A stretch of 64,000 nt of DNA from Collinsella aerofaciens. Lineage in GTDB: Bacteria > Actinomycetota > Coriobacteriia > Coriobacteriales > Coriobacteriaceae. Within the stretch, counting starts at the first letter, position 1; each line of letters opens with the position of its first letter. The translations under genes and the position numbers were made by a program. The notes under the pieces are model-generated. The model was not told the DNA's origin. It worked only from the letters and a program-made list of their open reading frames with translations, and searched no databases. Location of the stretch: positions 1-64,000 of the forward strand of contig NZ_JADMOP010000013.1 of assembly GCF_015558785.1 (NCBI RefSeq). The letters run 5' to 3'. Shown here one piece after another: positions 35,884-43,649 of the stretch.

Positions 35884-36798
35884 ATGGGGGAGAACGTGCT
35901 CAAGTTCGGTACCTACGTCCGTGTTGGAAACGCGGCCGAAGCCTATGAGCTCTTACAGAAGAACCGCAACAACAAGATTGTGGGCGGCGGCATCTGGATG
36001 CGCCTTGGTTCGCGTCGCGTGGCGACGGCGATTGACCTTTCGGCCTGCGGACTCGATCAGATCGAGGAGACCGAGACCGAGTTTCGCATCGGTGCCATGT
36101 GTACCCTGCGCCAGCTCGAGCGCCATGCCGAGCTCAACGCGCTTGTCAACCATGTCTTTGAGTTCGCCGTCCACGATATCGTGGGCGTGCAGCTGCGCAA
36201 TACCGCCACGGTGGGCGGCAGCATCTACGGTCGCTTTGGCTTCTCGGACGTCCTCTCCGCCTTTCTCGCGCTCGATTCCTATGTTGAGCTGACGGGCGCC
36301 GGCCGCGTGCCGCTCGCGGAGTTCGTGGACATGGGCTACGTGCGTGACGTGATCGAGCACGTCGTAGTCGTCAAGCACGATTACCGTGCGAGCTACGAGG
36401 CCGTGCGCAAGGCCGCGACGGACTTCCCCTCGCTGAACGTCACCGCCGCCTGGTGGGACAACAGCTGGCATGTCACCGTGGGCGCCCGCCCGCTGCGCGC
36501 GACCTTGCTGCAGGGCGAGTCGTGTGGCCTGGTGAACGAGCGGCCTTCCGAGGACGAGCTTCGCGCCCTGGCCGCGTCCGTACGCGCACTGAGCTATGGC
36601 ACCAACCTGTGGGGCTCGGCTGACTACCGCCGCCGCATCTCGGCACCGTTGGCGATTCAGGCCGTGCGCCGCGCCGCCGGCATCGAGCTTTCTGCCGCGC
36701 TTGCCCGCGAGCTCGAGACCGTGCAGATCCCTAAGTTCGCCACGGACGAGTATTCCTGCCGCCGCGTGCCCGGCGTCGATTCTAGCGAGGTGCGCTAA
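35884..36798 (+). CDS. FAD-binding subunit of a molybdenum hydroxylase (XdhB/CoxM-like)
   Basis: This 304-residue protein of the CO dehydrogenase medium-chain family has NNKIVGGGIWMRLG in the FAD region, VHDIVGVQLRNTATVGGSIYGRFGFSDVLSAFLALD as the second FAD motif, and a C-terminal domain ending at about residue 290. It passes electrons between the Fe-S centres and FAD/NAD. ATG 35884 has only a very close GGAG; GTG 35896 behind GGGGGAG is an alternative. Its stop overlaps the next ATG (TAATG). Confidence 0.86.
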   Translation: MGENVLKFGTYVRVGNAAEAYELLQKNRNNKIVGGGIWMRLGSRRVATAIDLSACGLDQIEETETEFRIGAMCTLRQLERHAELNALVNHVFEFAVHDIVGVQLRNTATVGGSIYGRFGFSDVLSAFLALDSYVELTGAGRVPLAEFVDMGYVRDVIEHVVVVKHDYRASYEAVRKAATDFPSLNVTAAWWDNSWHVTVGARPLRATLLQGESCGLVNERPSEDELRALAASVRALSYGTNLWGSADYRRRISAPLAIQAVRRAAGIELSAALARELETVQIPKFATDEYSCRRVPGVDSSEVR

Positions 36799-39629
36799 TG
36801 GCTGCCAAACTCATCGATCTTTCCTTTACGCTCAACGGCCGTAAGGTCAAGGTTCAGATTGCCCCCGACACCATGCTCTTTGCGCTGTTGCGCGAGCAGG
36901 GTTGCGCGTCGGTGCGCTGCGCCTGCGAGACCACCAACTGCGGCCTGTGCACGGTGTGGCTCGACGGCGACCCGGTGCTGAGCTGCTCGGTTCCCGCCGC
37001 CCGTGTTGAGGGCCGCTCCATCACCACACTCGAGGGTCTCAAGGCCGAGTCTGAGGCGCTGACCCGCGCAATGGCTGCCGAAGGCGCCGAGCAGTGCGGT
37101 TTTTGCGCTCCCGGCCTCATCATGAACGTGCTGGCGCTTGCCCGCGCTGCCAAGGAGGACCCGAGCCTCGTCGCCACGCGCGAGGAGCTCTCGCGCCAGC
37201 TCGCCGGCAACCTCTGCCGTTGCAGCGGCTACGAGAGCCAGCTGCGCGCCATCGTGCGCTTCCTCAACGAGTCCGGCGTGCAGGTGGGCTTTGAGATGCC
37301 CGAGCTGCCGGTCAACGACACCAGTTCTGACGGCGTCTCCTATAAGCAGATCACTCATAAGCAGCCCAAGAAGGACTCGAAGGCCCTGCTCGAGGGGCGT
37401 CCCGTCTACACGGGCGACCTGGTGCCCGCCGGCGCCCTGATCGTCAAGCTCAAGCGCAGCCCCTATGCCCGCGCCAAGATCCGCTCCATCGATACGTCGC
37501 GCGCCCTGAAGGTGCCCGGCGTCGTGGGCGTCTACACCTACGAGGACGTGCCCAAGCGCCGCTTTACCATCGCCGGCCAGAGCTATCCGCAGCCTTCGCC
37601 TTACGACCGCCTGATTCTCGAGAACCTCGTCCGTTACCAAAACGAGGAGGTGGCGATCGTCGCCGCCGAGACCGAGGAGGCCGCCGACAAGGCGCTCAAG
37701 CTCATCAAGGTCGACTATGAGGTGCTTGAGCCGCTGCTCGACTTTACCCAGGCGCTCGATAACGACATCGTGGTCCACCCCGAGGGCGACGTGACCTTTA
37801 TGTTCCCGCAGGGCGGCGACGTTGCTCGCAACCTGGTGTGCAGCGGTACCAGCGATTATGGCGATCTGGACGAGGCCTTCGCCCAGAGCGACATCGTCTT
37901 CACCCGCACCTACACCAGCCAGGCCACGCAGACCTCGCCCATGGAAACTTTCCGCGCCTTCGCGACGACCGACGCGTTTGGGCGTATCTCGGTGACTACC
38001 TCCACGCAGGTGCCCTTCCACGTGCGCCGCATGGTCGCTCAGTCGCTCGATATCCCGCAGTCGCAGGTGCAGGTCATTAAGCCGCGCATCGGCGGCGGCT
38101 TTGGCTCCAAGCAGACGGGCTGCTGCGAGATCTTTGTGGCGTTCGTGACCCAGCAGACCGGCCGTCCGAGCTACTGCTGCTACACGCGCGAGGAGACCAT
38201 CACCGCCGGCAACTCGCGCCACCAGATGCAGATGACCGTTAAGCTGGGCGCCATGAACGACGGCACCATCACGGCCATCGACCTGCATACGCTGTCCAAC
38301 GCCGGCGCCTATGGCGAGCATGCCACCACGACGATCGGCCTCTCGGGCCACAAGAGCCTGCCCATCTACAACCATGTGAAGGCGAGCCGCTTTAGCTGGG
38401 ACGCCGTCTACACCAACACCAACCGCGGCGGCGCGTATCGCGGCTACGGTGCCACCCAGGGCCAGTTTGCCGTGGAGAGCGCCGTTAACGAGCTCGCCGA
38501 CATGCTGCACATGGACCCCGCCGACCTGCGCCTTAAGAACATCGTGCGCGAGGGCGAGACCATGCCGCAGTACTACAACGAGAAGCTCAACGCCTGCGCG
38601 CTCGACCGCTGCCTGCTGCGCGCGATGGACATGATCGGTTGGCGCGACAAGCCGCTGGCCGTGGACCTTGGCGACCGCGTGCGCGCCCTGGGCTGCGCGC
38701 TCACCATGCAGGGCTCGGGCATCTCCAACGTGGACATCGCCGGCATCGACATGCGCCTGGAAGAGGACGGCTTCATTACCATCGGCACCGGCGCCACCGA
38801 TAACGGCATGGGCGTCGACACGATCCTGGCGCAGATTGCCGCTGAGGAGCTGGGCGTGGAGAGCTCGTTGATCGTGGTGCGCGGCGTGGACACCGACGTG
38901 TCGCCGTTCGATGCCGGCTCGTACGCGAGCTCGGGCACGTACGTGACGGGCCTTGCCGCCAAGAACGCCGCGACCGAGCTGCGTGAGAAGATCTGCGCCA
39001 AGGCCGCCCAGATGTGGGACGTGGACGCCGCCGATGTGGTCTTCGATGGCCAGTACGTGCGCCTGTCCGACGAACGTGCCGCGCGCGAGCAGAACCGCTA
39101 CCTCACGCTGCGCGACTTTGCCAACCTGTGCGTTAAGAACATTGCGGGCGGCGACGCGCTCACCTCGCATGCCTCTGCCTGCCTGCCCGTTTCGCCCCCG
39201 CCGTTTATGGCCGGCATTGCCGAGGTCGAGGTCGACAAGGCTACCGGCAAGGTGACCGTGGTGGACTACGCGGCGGCTGTGGACTGCGGCACCGTGATCA
39301 ACGAGGCACTCGCGCGCGTCCAGGCCGAGGGCGGCATTGCCCAGGGTATCGGCCACGCGCTCTACGAGATCGTCGAGCACGACGACCGCGGTCGCCTGCG
39401 CACCGGCAACTTTATGAGTTACAAGCTGCCCACGCGCCTGGATATCGGCAGCATTCGCGTGGCCTTTGAGCCGAGCTACGAGCCGACGGGTCCGTTTGGT
39501 GCCAAGTCGATCGGCGAGGTCGTCATCAACACGCCGCTCGCCGCCGTTGCCTCGGCCGTGGCACACGCTACCGGACATCAGGTTCGCTCGCTGCCGATCA
39601 CGCCCGAGAAGGCCCTGCTGGGGGAGTAG
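36798..39629 (+). CDS. Xanthine-dehydrogenase-type molybdenum hydroxylase, Fe-S and Mo domains fused
   Basis: This is a 943-residue fusion. Residues 1-80 are a plant-type [2Fe-2S] domain (CASVRCACETTNCGLC), about 85-160 the second [2Fe-2S] domain (CGFCAPG, CRCSGYE). The rest is the molybdopterin-binding large subunit with GGGFGSKQ, RGYGATQGQFAVE and the catalytic glutamate in GAKSIGE. Purines or other heterocycles are likely substrates; specificity is not readable. It forms an operon with the FAD subunit. Proximity to selD-type genes and mobA raises the possibility of a labile-selenium hydroxylase. A terminator follows. Confidence 0.9.
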   Translation: MAAKLIDLSFTLNGRKVKVQIAPDTMLFALLREQGCASVRCACETTNCGLCTVWLDGDPVLSCSVPAARVEGRSITTLEGLKAESEALTRAMAAEGAEQCGFCAPGLIMNVLALARAAKEDPSLVATREELSRQLAGNLCRCSGYESQLRAIVRFLNESGVQVGFEMPELPVNDTSSDGVSYKQITHKQPKKDSKALLEGRPVYTGDLVPAGALIVKLKRSPYARAKIRSIDTSRALKVPGVVGVYTYEDVPKRRFTIAGQSYPQPSPYDRLILENLVRYQNEEVAIVAAETEEAADKALKLIKVDYEVLEPLLDFTQALDNDIVVHPEGDVTFMFPQGGDVARNLVCSGTSDYGDLDEAFAQSDIVFTRTYTSQATQTSPMETFRAFATTDAFGRISVTTSTQVPFHVRRMVAQSLDIPQSQVQVIKPRIGGGFGSKQTGCCEIFVAFVTQQTGRPSYCCYTREETITAGNSRHQMQMTVKLGAMNDGTITAIDLHTLSNAGAYGEHATTTIGLSGHKSLPIYNHVKASRFSWDAVYTNTNRGGAYRGYGATQGQFAVESAVNELADMLHMDPADLRLKNIVREGETMPQYYNEKLNACALDRCLLRAMDMIGWRDKPLAVDLGDRVRALGCALTMQGSGISNVDIAGIDMRLEEDGFITIGTGATDNGMGVDTILAQIAAEELGVESSLIVVRGVDTDVSPFDAGSYASSGTYVTGLAAKNAATELREKICAKAAQMWDVDAADVVFDGQYVRLSDERAAREQNRYLTLRDFANLCVKNIAGGDALTSHASACLPVSPPPFMAGIAEVEVDKATGKVTVVDYAAAVDCGTVINEALARVQAEGGIAQGIGHALYEIVEHDDRGRLRTGNFMSYKLPTRLDIGSIRVAFEPSYEPTGPFGAKSIGEVVINTPLAAVASAVAHATGHQVRSLPITPEKALLGE

Positions 39630-39653
39630 CGGGTCGGCGAACAAGTCGTAATG

Positions 39654-39683
39654 GGCGGGGCGGGGCAACTCGTCCCGCCTTTT
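39654..39683 (+). terminator. Terminator of the molybdenum hydroxylase operon
   Basis: GGCGGGGCG (39654-39662) pairs with CGTCCCGCC (39671-39679, one G-U), then TTTT. Confidence 0.8.
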
Positions 39684-39741
39684 GCACTCGTGGTGAGGTC
39701 GTGAGTCTGTAAAACGTGTGCGTGCGCTTGTCGCTCGTATC

Positions 39742-39750
39742 TGCTATCAT
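39742..39750 (+). promoter_or_regulatory. Extended -10 promoter of tRNA-Leu
   Basis: TGCTATCAT lies 20 bases before the mature tRNA; no clear -35. Confidence 0.45.
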
Positions 39751-39769
39751 TCCTAATCTGTGCGCTCAT

Positions 39770-39853
39770 GCGGGCGTGGCGGAATTGGTAGACGCGCCAG
39801 ATTTAGGTTCTGGTGGGATTCCCGTGAAGGTTCGAGTCCTTTCGCCCGCACCA
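39770..39853 (+). tRNA. tRNA-Leu (UAG)
   Basis: The acceptor GCGGGCG pairs with CGCCCGC. The anticodon loop TTTAGGT gives TAG. A class II variable arm (GTGGGATTCCCGT) and T loop TTCGAGT are present. CCA is encoded. Confidence 0.95.
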
Positions 39854-39944
39854 TCGCACCTGCGTCGGCCTTGGCCGTCGCGACACTTTGTTGCATAAAG
39901 GTACCAGCACCTCAGATAAGCTGGGCAGTATGAGGAGGAACGTG

Positions 39945-41243
39945 TTGAACATCACCGCTTCTGACGTCAAGGACGCCAAGCTCACCGCTACGGTCACCAT
40001 CCCGGCCGCCGACGTCGACGCCGCGATCAAGAAGGCCTACAAGGACACCGCCAAGAAGTACCGCTTCCCGGGCTTCCGTGCCGGTAAGGCTCCCCGTCCG
40101 GTCATCGATTCCGCTCTTGGCGCCGAGGCTACCCTCGCTCAGGCCACCAACGACCTGATCGCCGCCAACGAGCCCGCCGTCCTCAACGAGCTGGACATCG
40201 TCCCCACCAAGAACGGTGACTACAAGGAGCTCGACCTCGCCAAGGATCACGAGGACTACACCTACACCGTCGAGTTCTCCCTGCGTCCCGCTGCCGAGCT
40301 CTCCTCCTTCGACGCTGTCGAGATCGAGATGCCCCCTGCGGAGGTCACCGAGTCCGAGATCAACAACCAGGTTGAGATGCTCCTCAACTACCGTGCCACC
40401 TTCGAGGACGTCGAGGGTCGTGCCGTCGAGGCCGAGGACTACGTCACCGTCGACCTCAAGGCCGTCGAGAACGCCGACAACTTTGCCGCCGAGGGCCGCA
40501 TGCTCATCGCCGGTAGCGACAGCAACCCCAAGGAGTTCAACGAGGCCCTGATCGGTGCCAACGTTGAAGACGTCAAGACCGTCACCTGGACCGACGAGGT
40601 CGAGGAGGGCGAGGAGGCCGAGACCCACACCGTCGAGGTCACCGTCAAGGGCATCAAGGTCCGCAACACCCCCGAGCTCACCGACGAGCTCGTCAAGTCC
40701 GACTTTGGCTTTGACAGCATCGACGCTATGCGCGACGCCATCAAGATCGAGATCGAGCAGGACAAGGCTTCCCGCCTGCCGGCCGAGAAGGAGAACCGTT
40801 GCGTCTCCGCTCTCGCCGAGCGCCTGCAGCTCGACGAGATGGACGCCGACTACGAGCAGTCCGTCTTTGAGGAGCTTGGCCAGAACTTCCTGTCCAACCT
40901 CGCTGCTCGCGGCATGACGCTCGACACCTGGCTGCCCGCTTCCGGCCTGACCATGGAGCAGTTCATCGGCGACCTGCACAAGCAGGCCAACGACGTTGCC
41001 CGCGAGTCCCTGGCTCTGGACGCCCTCGCCCGTGAGCTCAAGATCGAGGTCACCGAGGACGACGTCAACGCGGAGTTCGAGAAGGCCGGCGTCAAGGACG
41101 TCGAGGCTTCCAAGGCCGAGTTCATCGCTGATGGCCGCATCCCTGCTGTCCGCGAGTCCATCCGTCGCTCCAAGGCCGTCGACCACCTGGTCGAGAACGC
41201 CAAGGTGACCGAGGTCGACGAGACCGCCAAGGACGCCGAGTAA
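39945..41243 (+). CDS. tig: Trigger factor (ribosome-associated chaperone, prolyl isomerase)
   Basis: This protein has about 432 residues in the usual three domains. The ribosome-binding tail has GFRAGKAPRPVID (signature FRxGKxP) at about residues 43-56. The central FKBP domain (about 150-250) carries an acidic loop (EVEEGEEAE). The C-terminal chaperone domain follows. The best start is TTG 39945, six bases after AGGAGG, giving MNITASDVKD; GTG 39942 and ATG 39930 are in frame. It acts on nascent chains at the tunnel exit. It is followed by clpP and clpX, the common bacterial order. Confidence 0.93.
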   Translation: MNITASDVKDAKLTATVTIPAADVDAAIKKAYKDTAKKYRFPGFRAGKAPRPVIDSALGAEATLAQATNDLIAANEPAVLNELDIVPTKNGDYKELDLAKDHEDYTYTVEFSLRPAAELSSFDAVEIEMPPAEVTESEINNQVEMLLNYRATFEDVEGRAVEAEDYVTVDLKAVENADNFAAEGRMLIAGSDSNPKEFNEALIGANVEDVKTVTWTDEVEEGEEAETHTVEVTVKGIKVRNTPELTDELVKSDFGFDSIDAMRDAIKIEIEQDKASRLPAEKENRCVSALAERLQLDEMDADYEQSVFEELGQNFLSNLAARGMTLDTWLPASGLTMEQFIGDLHKQANDVARESLALDALARELKIEVTEDDVNAEFEKAGVKDVEASKAEFIADGRIPAVRESIRRSKAVDHLVENAKVTEVDETAKDAE

Positions 41244-41319
41244 TTCTCGCCACCTTGCCCGCGAGCGCATGCGTGCGCCCGTGATGGGGTAAAGTTATAC
41301 ACCGGTTATCCGGTTGCTT

Positions 41320-41365
41320 CGTACGGTGCCAGCCAATGCATAGCATGCGGGCACCGTACGTTTAT
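41320..41365 (+). terminator. Terminator between tig and clpP
   Basis: An 11-bp stem (41320-41330 with 41350-41360) with a 19-base loop is followed by TTTAT. The T-run is short, so some read-through is likely. Confidence 0.65.
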
Positions 41366-41406
41366 CTAGAACCAATTTGGTCCGCAAGAGAGAAATGGAG
41401 ATGCGT

Positions 41407-42027
41407 ATGATCGCTAAGTTCGATTCCGCCCTCGTGCCATACGTTATCGAGCAGACGCCGCGCGGCGAGCGCAGCTACGATATCTATTCGCGCCTGCTCA
41501 ACGACCGCATCATCTTTTTGGGCGAGGAGATCAACTCCGTCAGCGCCAACCTGGTCGTTGCCCAACTGCTGCATCTTGAGAGCCAGGATGCCGAGAAGGA
41601 TATCTCGCTCTACATCAATTCGCCCGGTGGCGAGGTTTACTCCGGCCTGGCGATTCTTGACACCATGAACTTCATCAAGCCGCAGGTCTCCACCATCTGC
41701 GTCGGTATGGCCGCGTCCATGGCTGCCGTGCTGCTTTCGGCCGGCGCTAAGGGCAAGCGCTTCTGCCTGCCGCACTCCAAGGTCATGATTCACCAGCCCA
41801 GCGGCGGTGCCCAGGGTCAGCAAACCGAGATTGAGATCGTTGCCGAGGAGATCAAGAAGACTCGCCGCGAGCTCAACCAGATCCTGTCCGACGCCTCGGG
41901 CCAGCCCATCGAGAAGGTCCAGGCCGACACCGAGCGCGACAATTACCTGACCGCTTCCGAGGCCCTCGACTACGGCCTGATCGACCGTATCGTCACCTCG
42001 CGCGACCTCGCCGCGAAGGACGCCTAG
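41407..42027 (+). CDS. clpP: ATP-dependent Clp protease proteolytic subunit
   Basis: This serine protease of about 206 residues has the catalytic serine in [11 protein letters not shown], the histidine in [10 protein letters not shown] and the aspartate in SDASGQ. It forms the barrel that degrades substrates fed by ClpX. Three in-frame ATGs (41395, 41401, 41407) compete; GGAG six bases before 41407 favours the last. The stop is followed after one base by clpX. Confidence 0.95.
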   Translation: MIAKFDSALVPYVIEQTPRGERSYDIYSRLLNDRIIFLGEEINSVSANLVVAQLLHLESQDAEKDISLYINSPGGEVYSGLAILDTMNFIKPQVSTICVGMAASMAAVLLSAGAKGKRFCLPHSKVMIHQPSGGAQGQQTEIEIVAEEIKKTRRELNQILSDASGQPIEKVQADTERDNYLTASEALDYGLIDRIVTSRDLAAKDA

Positions 42028-42028
42028 G

Positions 42029-43438
42029 ATGGCAGGTAACATGCAGGACAACTTTGACGAGAACGGCAACCCCATCCGCTGCTCCTTCTGCGGAAAAGAG
42101 CAGGGCCAGGTCCGTCGCCTCGTAAAGGGCCCGACCAACATCTTTATCTGTGACGAGTGCGTCGCCGCCTGCTCCGAGATTCTGGAGGAGTCGCTTGCTT
42201 CGGACTTTATGGACGCCGCCCGCAACGGCAAGCTGCCGGGCTTCCTCAACGACCACGGCCAGACTGCATCCCAGCCCGCCGTGGATCCCGAGACCGAGGG
42301 CTTTGAGCTCGAGGACGACGCCCGCCAGGTCATTACGCATGTGCCGACGCCGCACGAGATCTATGACGAGCTTTCGGCCTATGTTATGGGCCAGGAGGAC
42401 GCCAAGCGTGCCATGTCGGTTGCCGTGTACAACCATTACCGCCGCGTGATCGAGGGTGGCGCTGCGCTTTCGGCCTTTGACGACGGCTTGGACTCGCAGC
42501 TCGACAATGATATGGACGAGGTAGAGCTCGCCAAGTCCAACATTTTGCTGCTCGGTCCCACCGGTACCGGTAAGACGCTGCTCGCCCAGACGCTCGCACG
42601 TATCCTCGAGGTGCCGTTTGCCATCGCCGACGCCACCGCGCTCACCGAGGCCGGTTACGTGGGCGAGGATGTGGAGAACATCCTGCTCAAGCTCATCAAT
42701 GCCGCCGATGGCGATATTGAGCGCGCGCAGGTCGGCATTATCTACGTGGACGAGATCGACAAGATCGCCCGCAAGGCCGAGAACCTCTCCATCACCCGCG
42801 ATGTTTCGGGCGAGGGCGTTCAGCAGGCGCTGCTTAAGATTCTTGAAGGTACGGTGGCAAGCGTTCCGCCCACCGGCGGCCGCAAGCATCCCCAGCAGGA
42901 GCTGCTGCAGATCGATACGACCAACATCCTGTTTATCTGCGGCGGTGCCTTTGTGGGTCTGGACAAGATCATCGCCGACCGCGTGGGCAACAAGGGCGTG
43001 GGCTTTAACTCCGAGATCGCCGGCCCCACCTCGGTCGACGAGAACGACCTGCTGCGCCAGGTGCTCCCGCAGGACCTCAACGCCTTTGGCATGATCCCCG
43101 AGTTTGTGGGACGTACGCCCGTCGTCACCCAGACGCAGGCGCTCGACGAGGACGACCTGGTGTCGATCCTGACCGAGCCCAAGAACGCCGTGGTGCGTCA
43201 GTACCGCAAGATGTTCCAGCTCGAGGACGTTGAGCTCGAGTTTGAGGATGCCGCCCTGCACGAGATCGCCCGCATGGCGCTCGCCCGCAAGACCGGCGCC
43301 CGCGGCCTGCGTTCCATCTGCGAGGACGTGTTGCAGCAGACGATGTTCGACCTGCCCAGCGAGGAGGGCGTTTCCAAGGTCATCGTGACCGAAGCCTCCG
43401 TAAAGGGCGAAGAACAGCCCCAGCGCATCTACGGCTAA
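42029..43438 (+). CDS. clpX: ATP-dependent Clp protease ATP-binding subunit ClpX
   Basis: This 469-residue AAA+ unfoldase has an N-terminal zinc domain (CSFCGKEQ with CDECV), Walker [11 protein letters not shown], Walker [11 protein letters not shown], pore loop GYVGEDVE and a sensor-2 region ([11 protein letters not shown]). It feeds substrates into ClpP. The linker between residues 60 and 130, including an insert around [16 protein letters not shown], makes it longer than E. coli ClpX (424). Confidence 0.96.
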   Translation: MAGNMQDNFDENGNPIRCSFCGKEQGQVRRLVKGPTNIFICDECVAACSEILEESLASDFMDAARNGKLPGFLNDHGQTASQPAVDPETEGFELEDDARQVITHVPTPHEIYDELSAYVMGQEDAKRAMSVAVYNHYRRVIEGGAALSAFDDGLDSQLDNDMDEVELAKSNILLLGPTGTGKTLLAQTLARILEVPFAIADATALTEAGYVGEDVENILLKLINAADGDIERAQVGIIYVDEIDKIARKAENLSITRDVSGEGVQQALLKILEGTVASVPPTGGRKHPQQELLQIDTTNILFICGGAFVGLDKIIADRVGNKGVGFNSEIAGPTSVDENDLLRQVLPQDLNAFGMIPEFVGRTPVVTQTQALDEDDLVSILTEPKNAVVRQYRKMFQLEDVELEFEDAALHEIARMALARKTGARGLRSICEDVLQQTMFDLPSEEGVSKVIVTEASVKGEEQPQRIYG

Positions 43439-43460
43439 ACCAGCCAAAAACGTGCTTGCA

Positions 43461-43500
43461 AATAGCCTCCGACCACCCGCGGTCGGAGGCTATTTTATAT
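43461..43500 (+). terminator. Terminator of the clp operon
   Basis: A perfect 14-bp stem (43461-43474 with 43481-43494) is followed by TTATAT; symmetric A and T ends could let it work both ways. Confidence 0.85.
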
Positions 43501-43589
43501 ATACGCGATAACCCCAACTACCTGTGTTATTCTGTGTGTTTGTTTAAGCCTCAGCGAAGTCATATCAGACTGAAGGAATCGATACCTAA

Positions 43590-43629
43590 GGGGAGGAATG
43601 TAGGCCCTGGCGGGCCTACATTCCTCCCC
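43590..43629 (+). promoter_or_regulatory. Perfect 18-bp hairpin in the valS leader
   Basis: Stem 43590-43607 pairs without mismatch to 43612-43629 around TGGC. It ends 20 bases before the valS ATG, just before the GGGAGAG ribosome site, and has no T-run. No T-box consensus is present. Confidence 0.6.
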
Positions 43630-43649
43630 GGCGGGACAGGGAGAGATAT

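Noticed and set aside
43590-43649. T-box riboswitch in front of valS
   Set aside because: No AGGGUGGNACCGCG-like antiterminator bulge, specifier loop or terminator is present; only a simple hairpin is seen.
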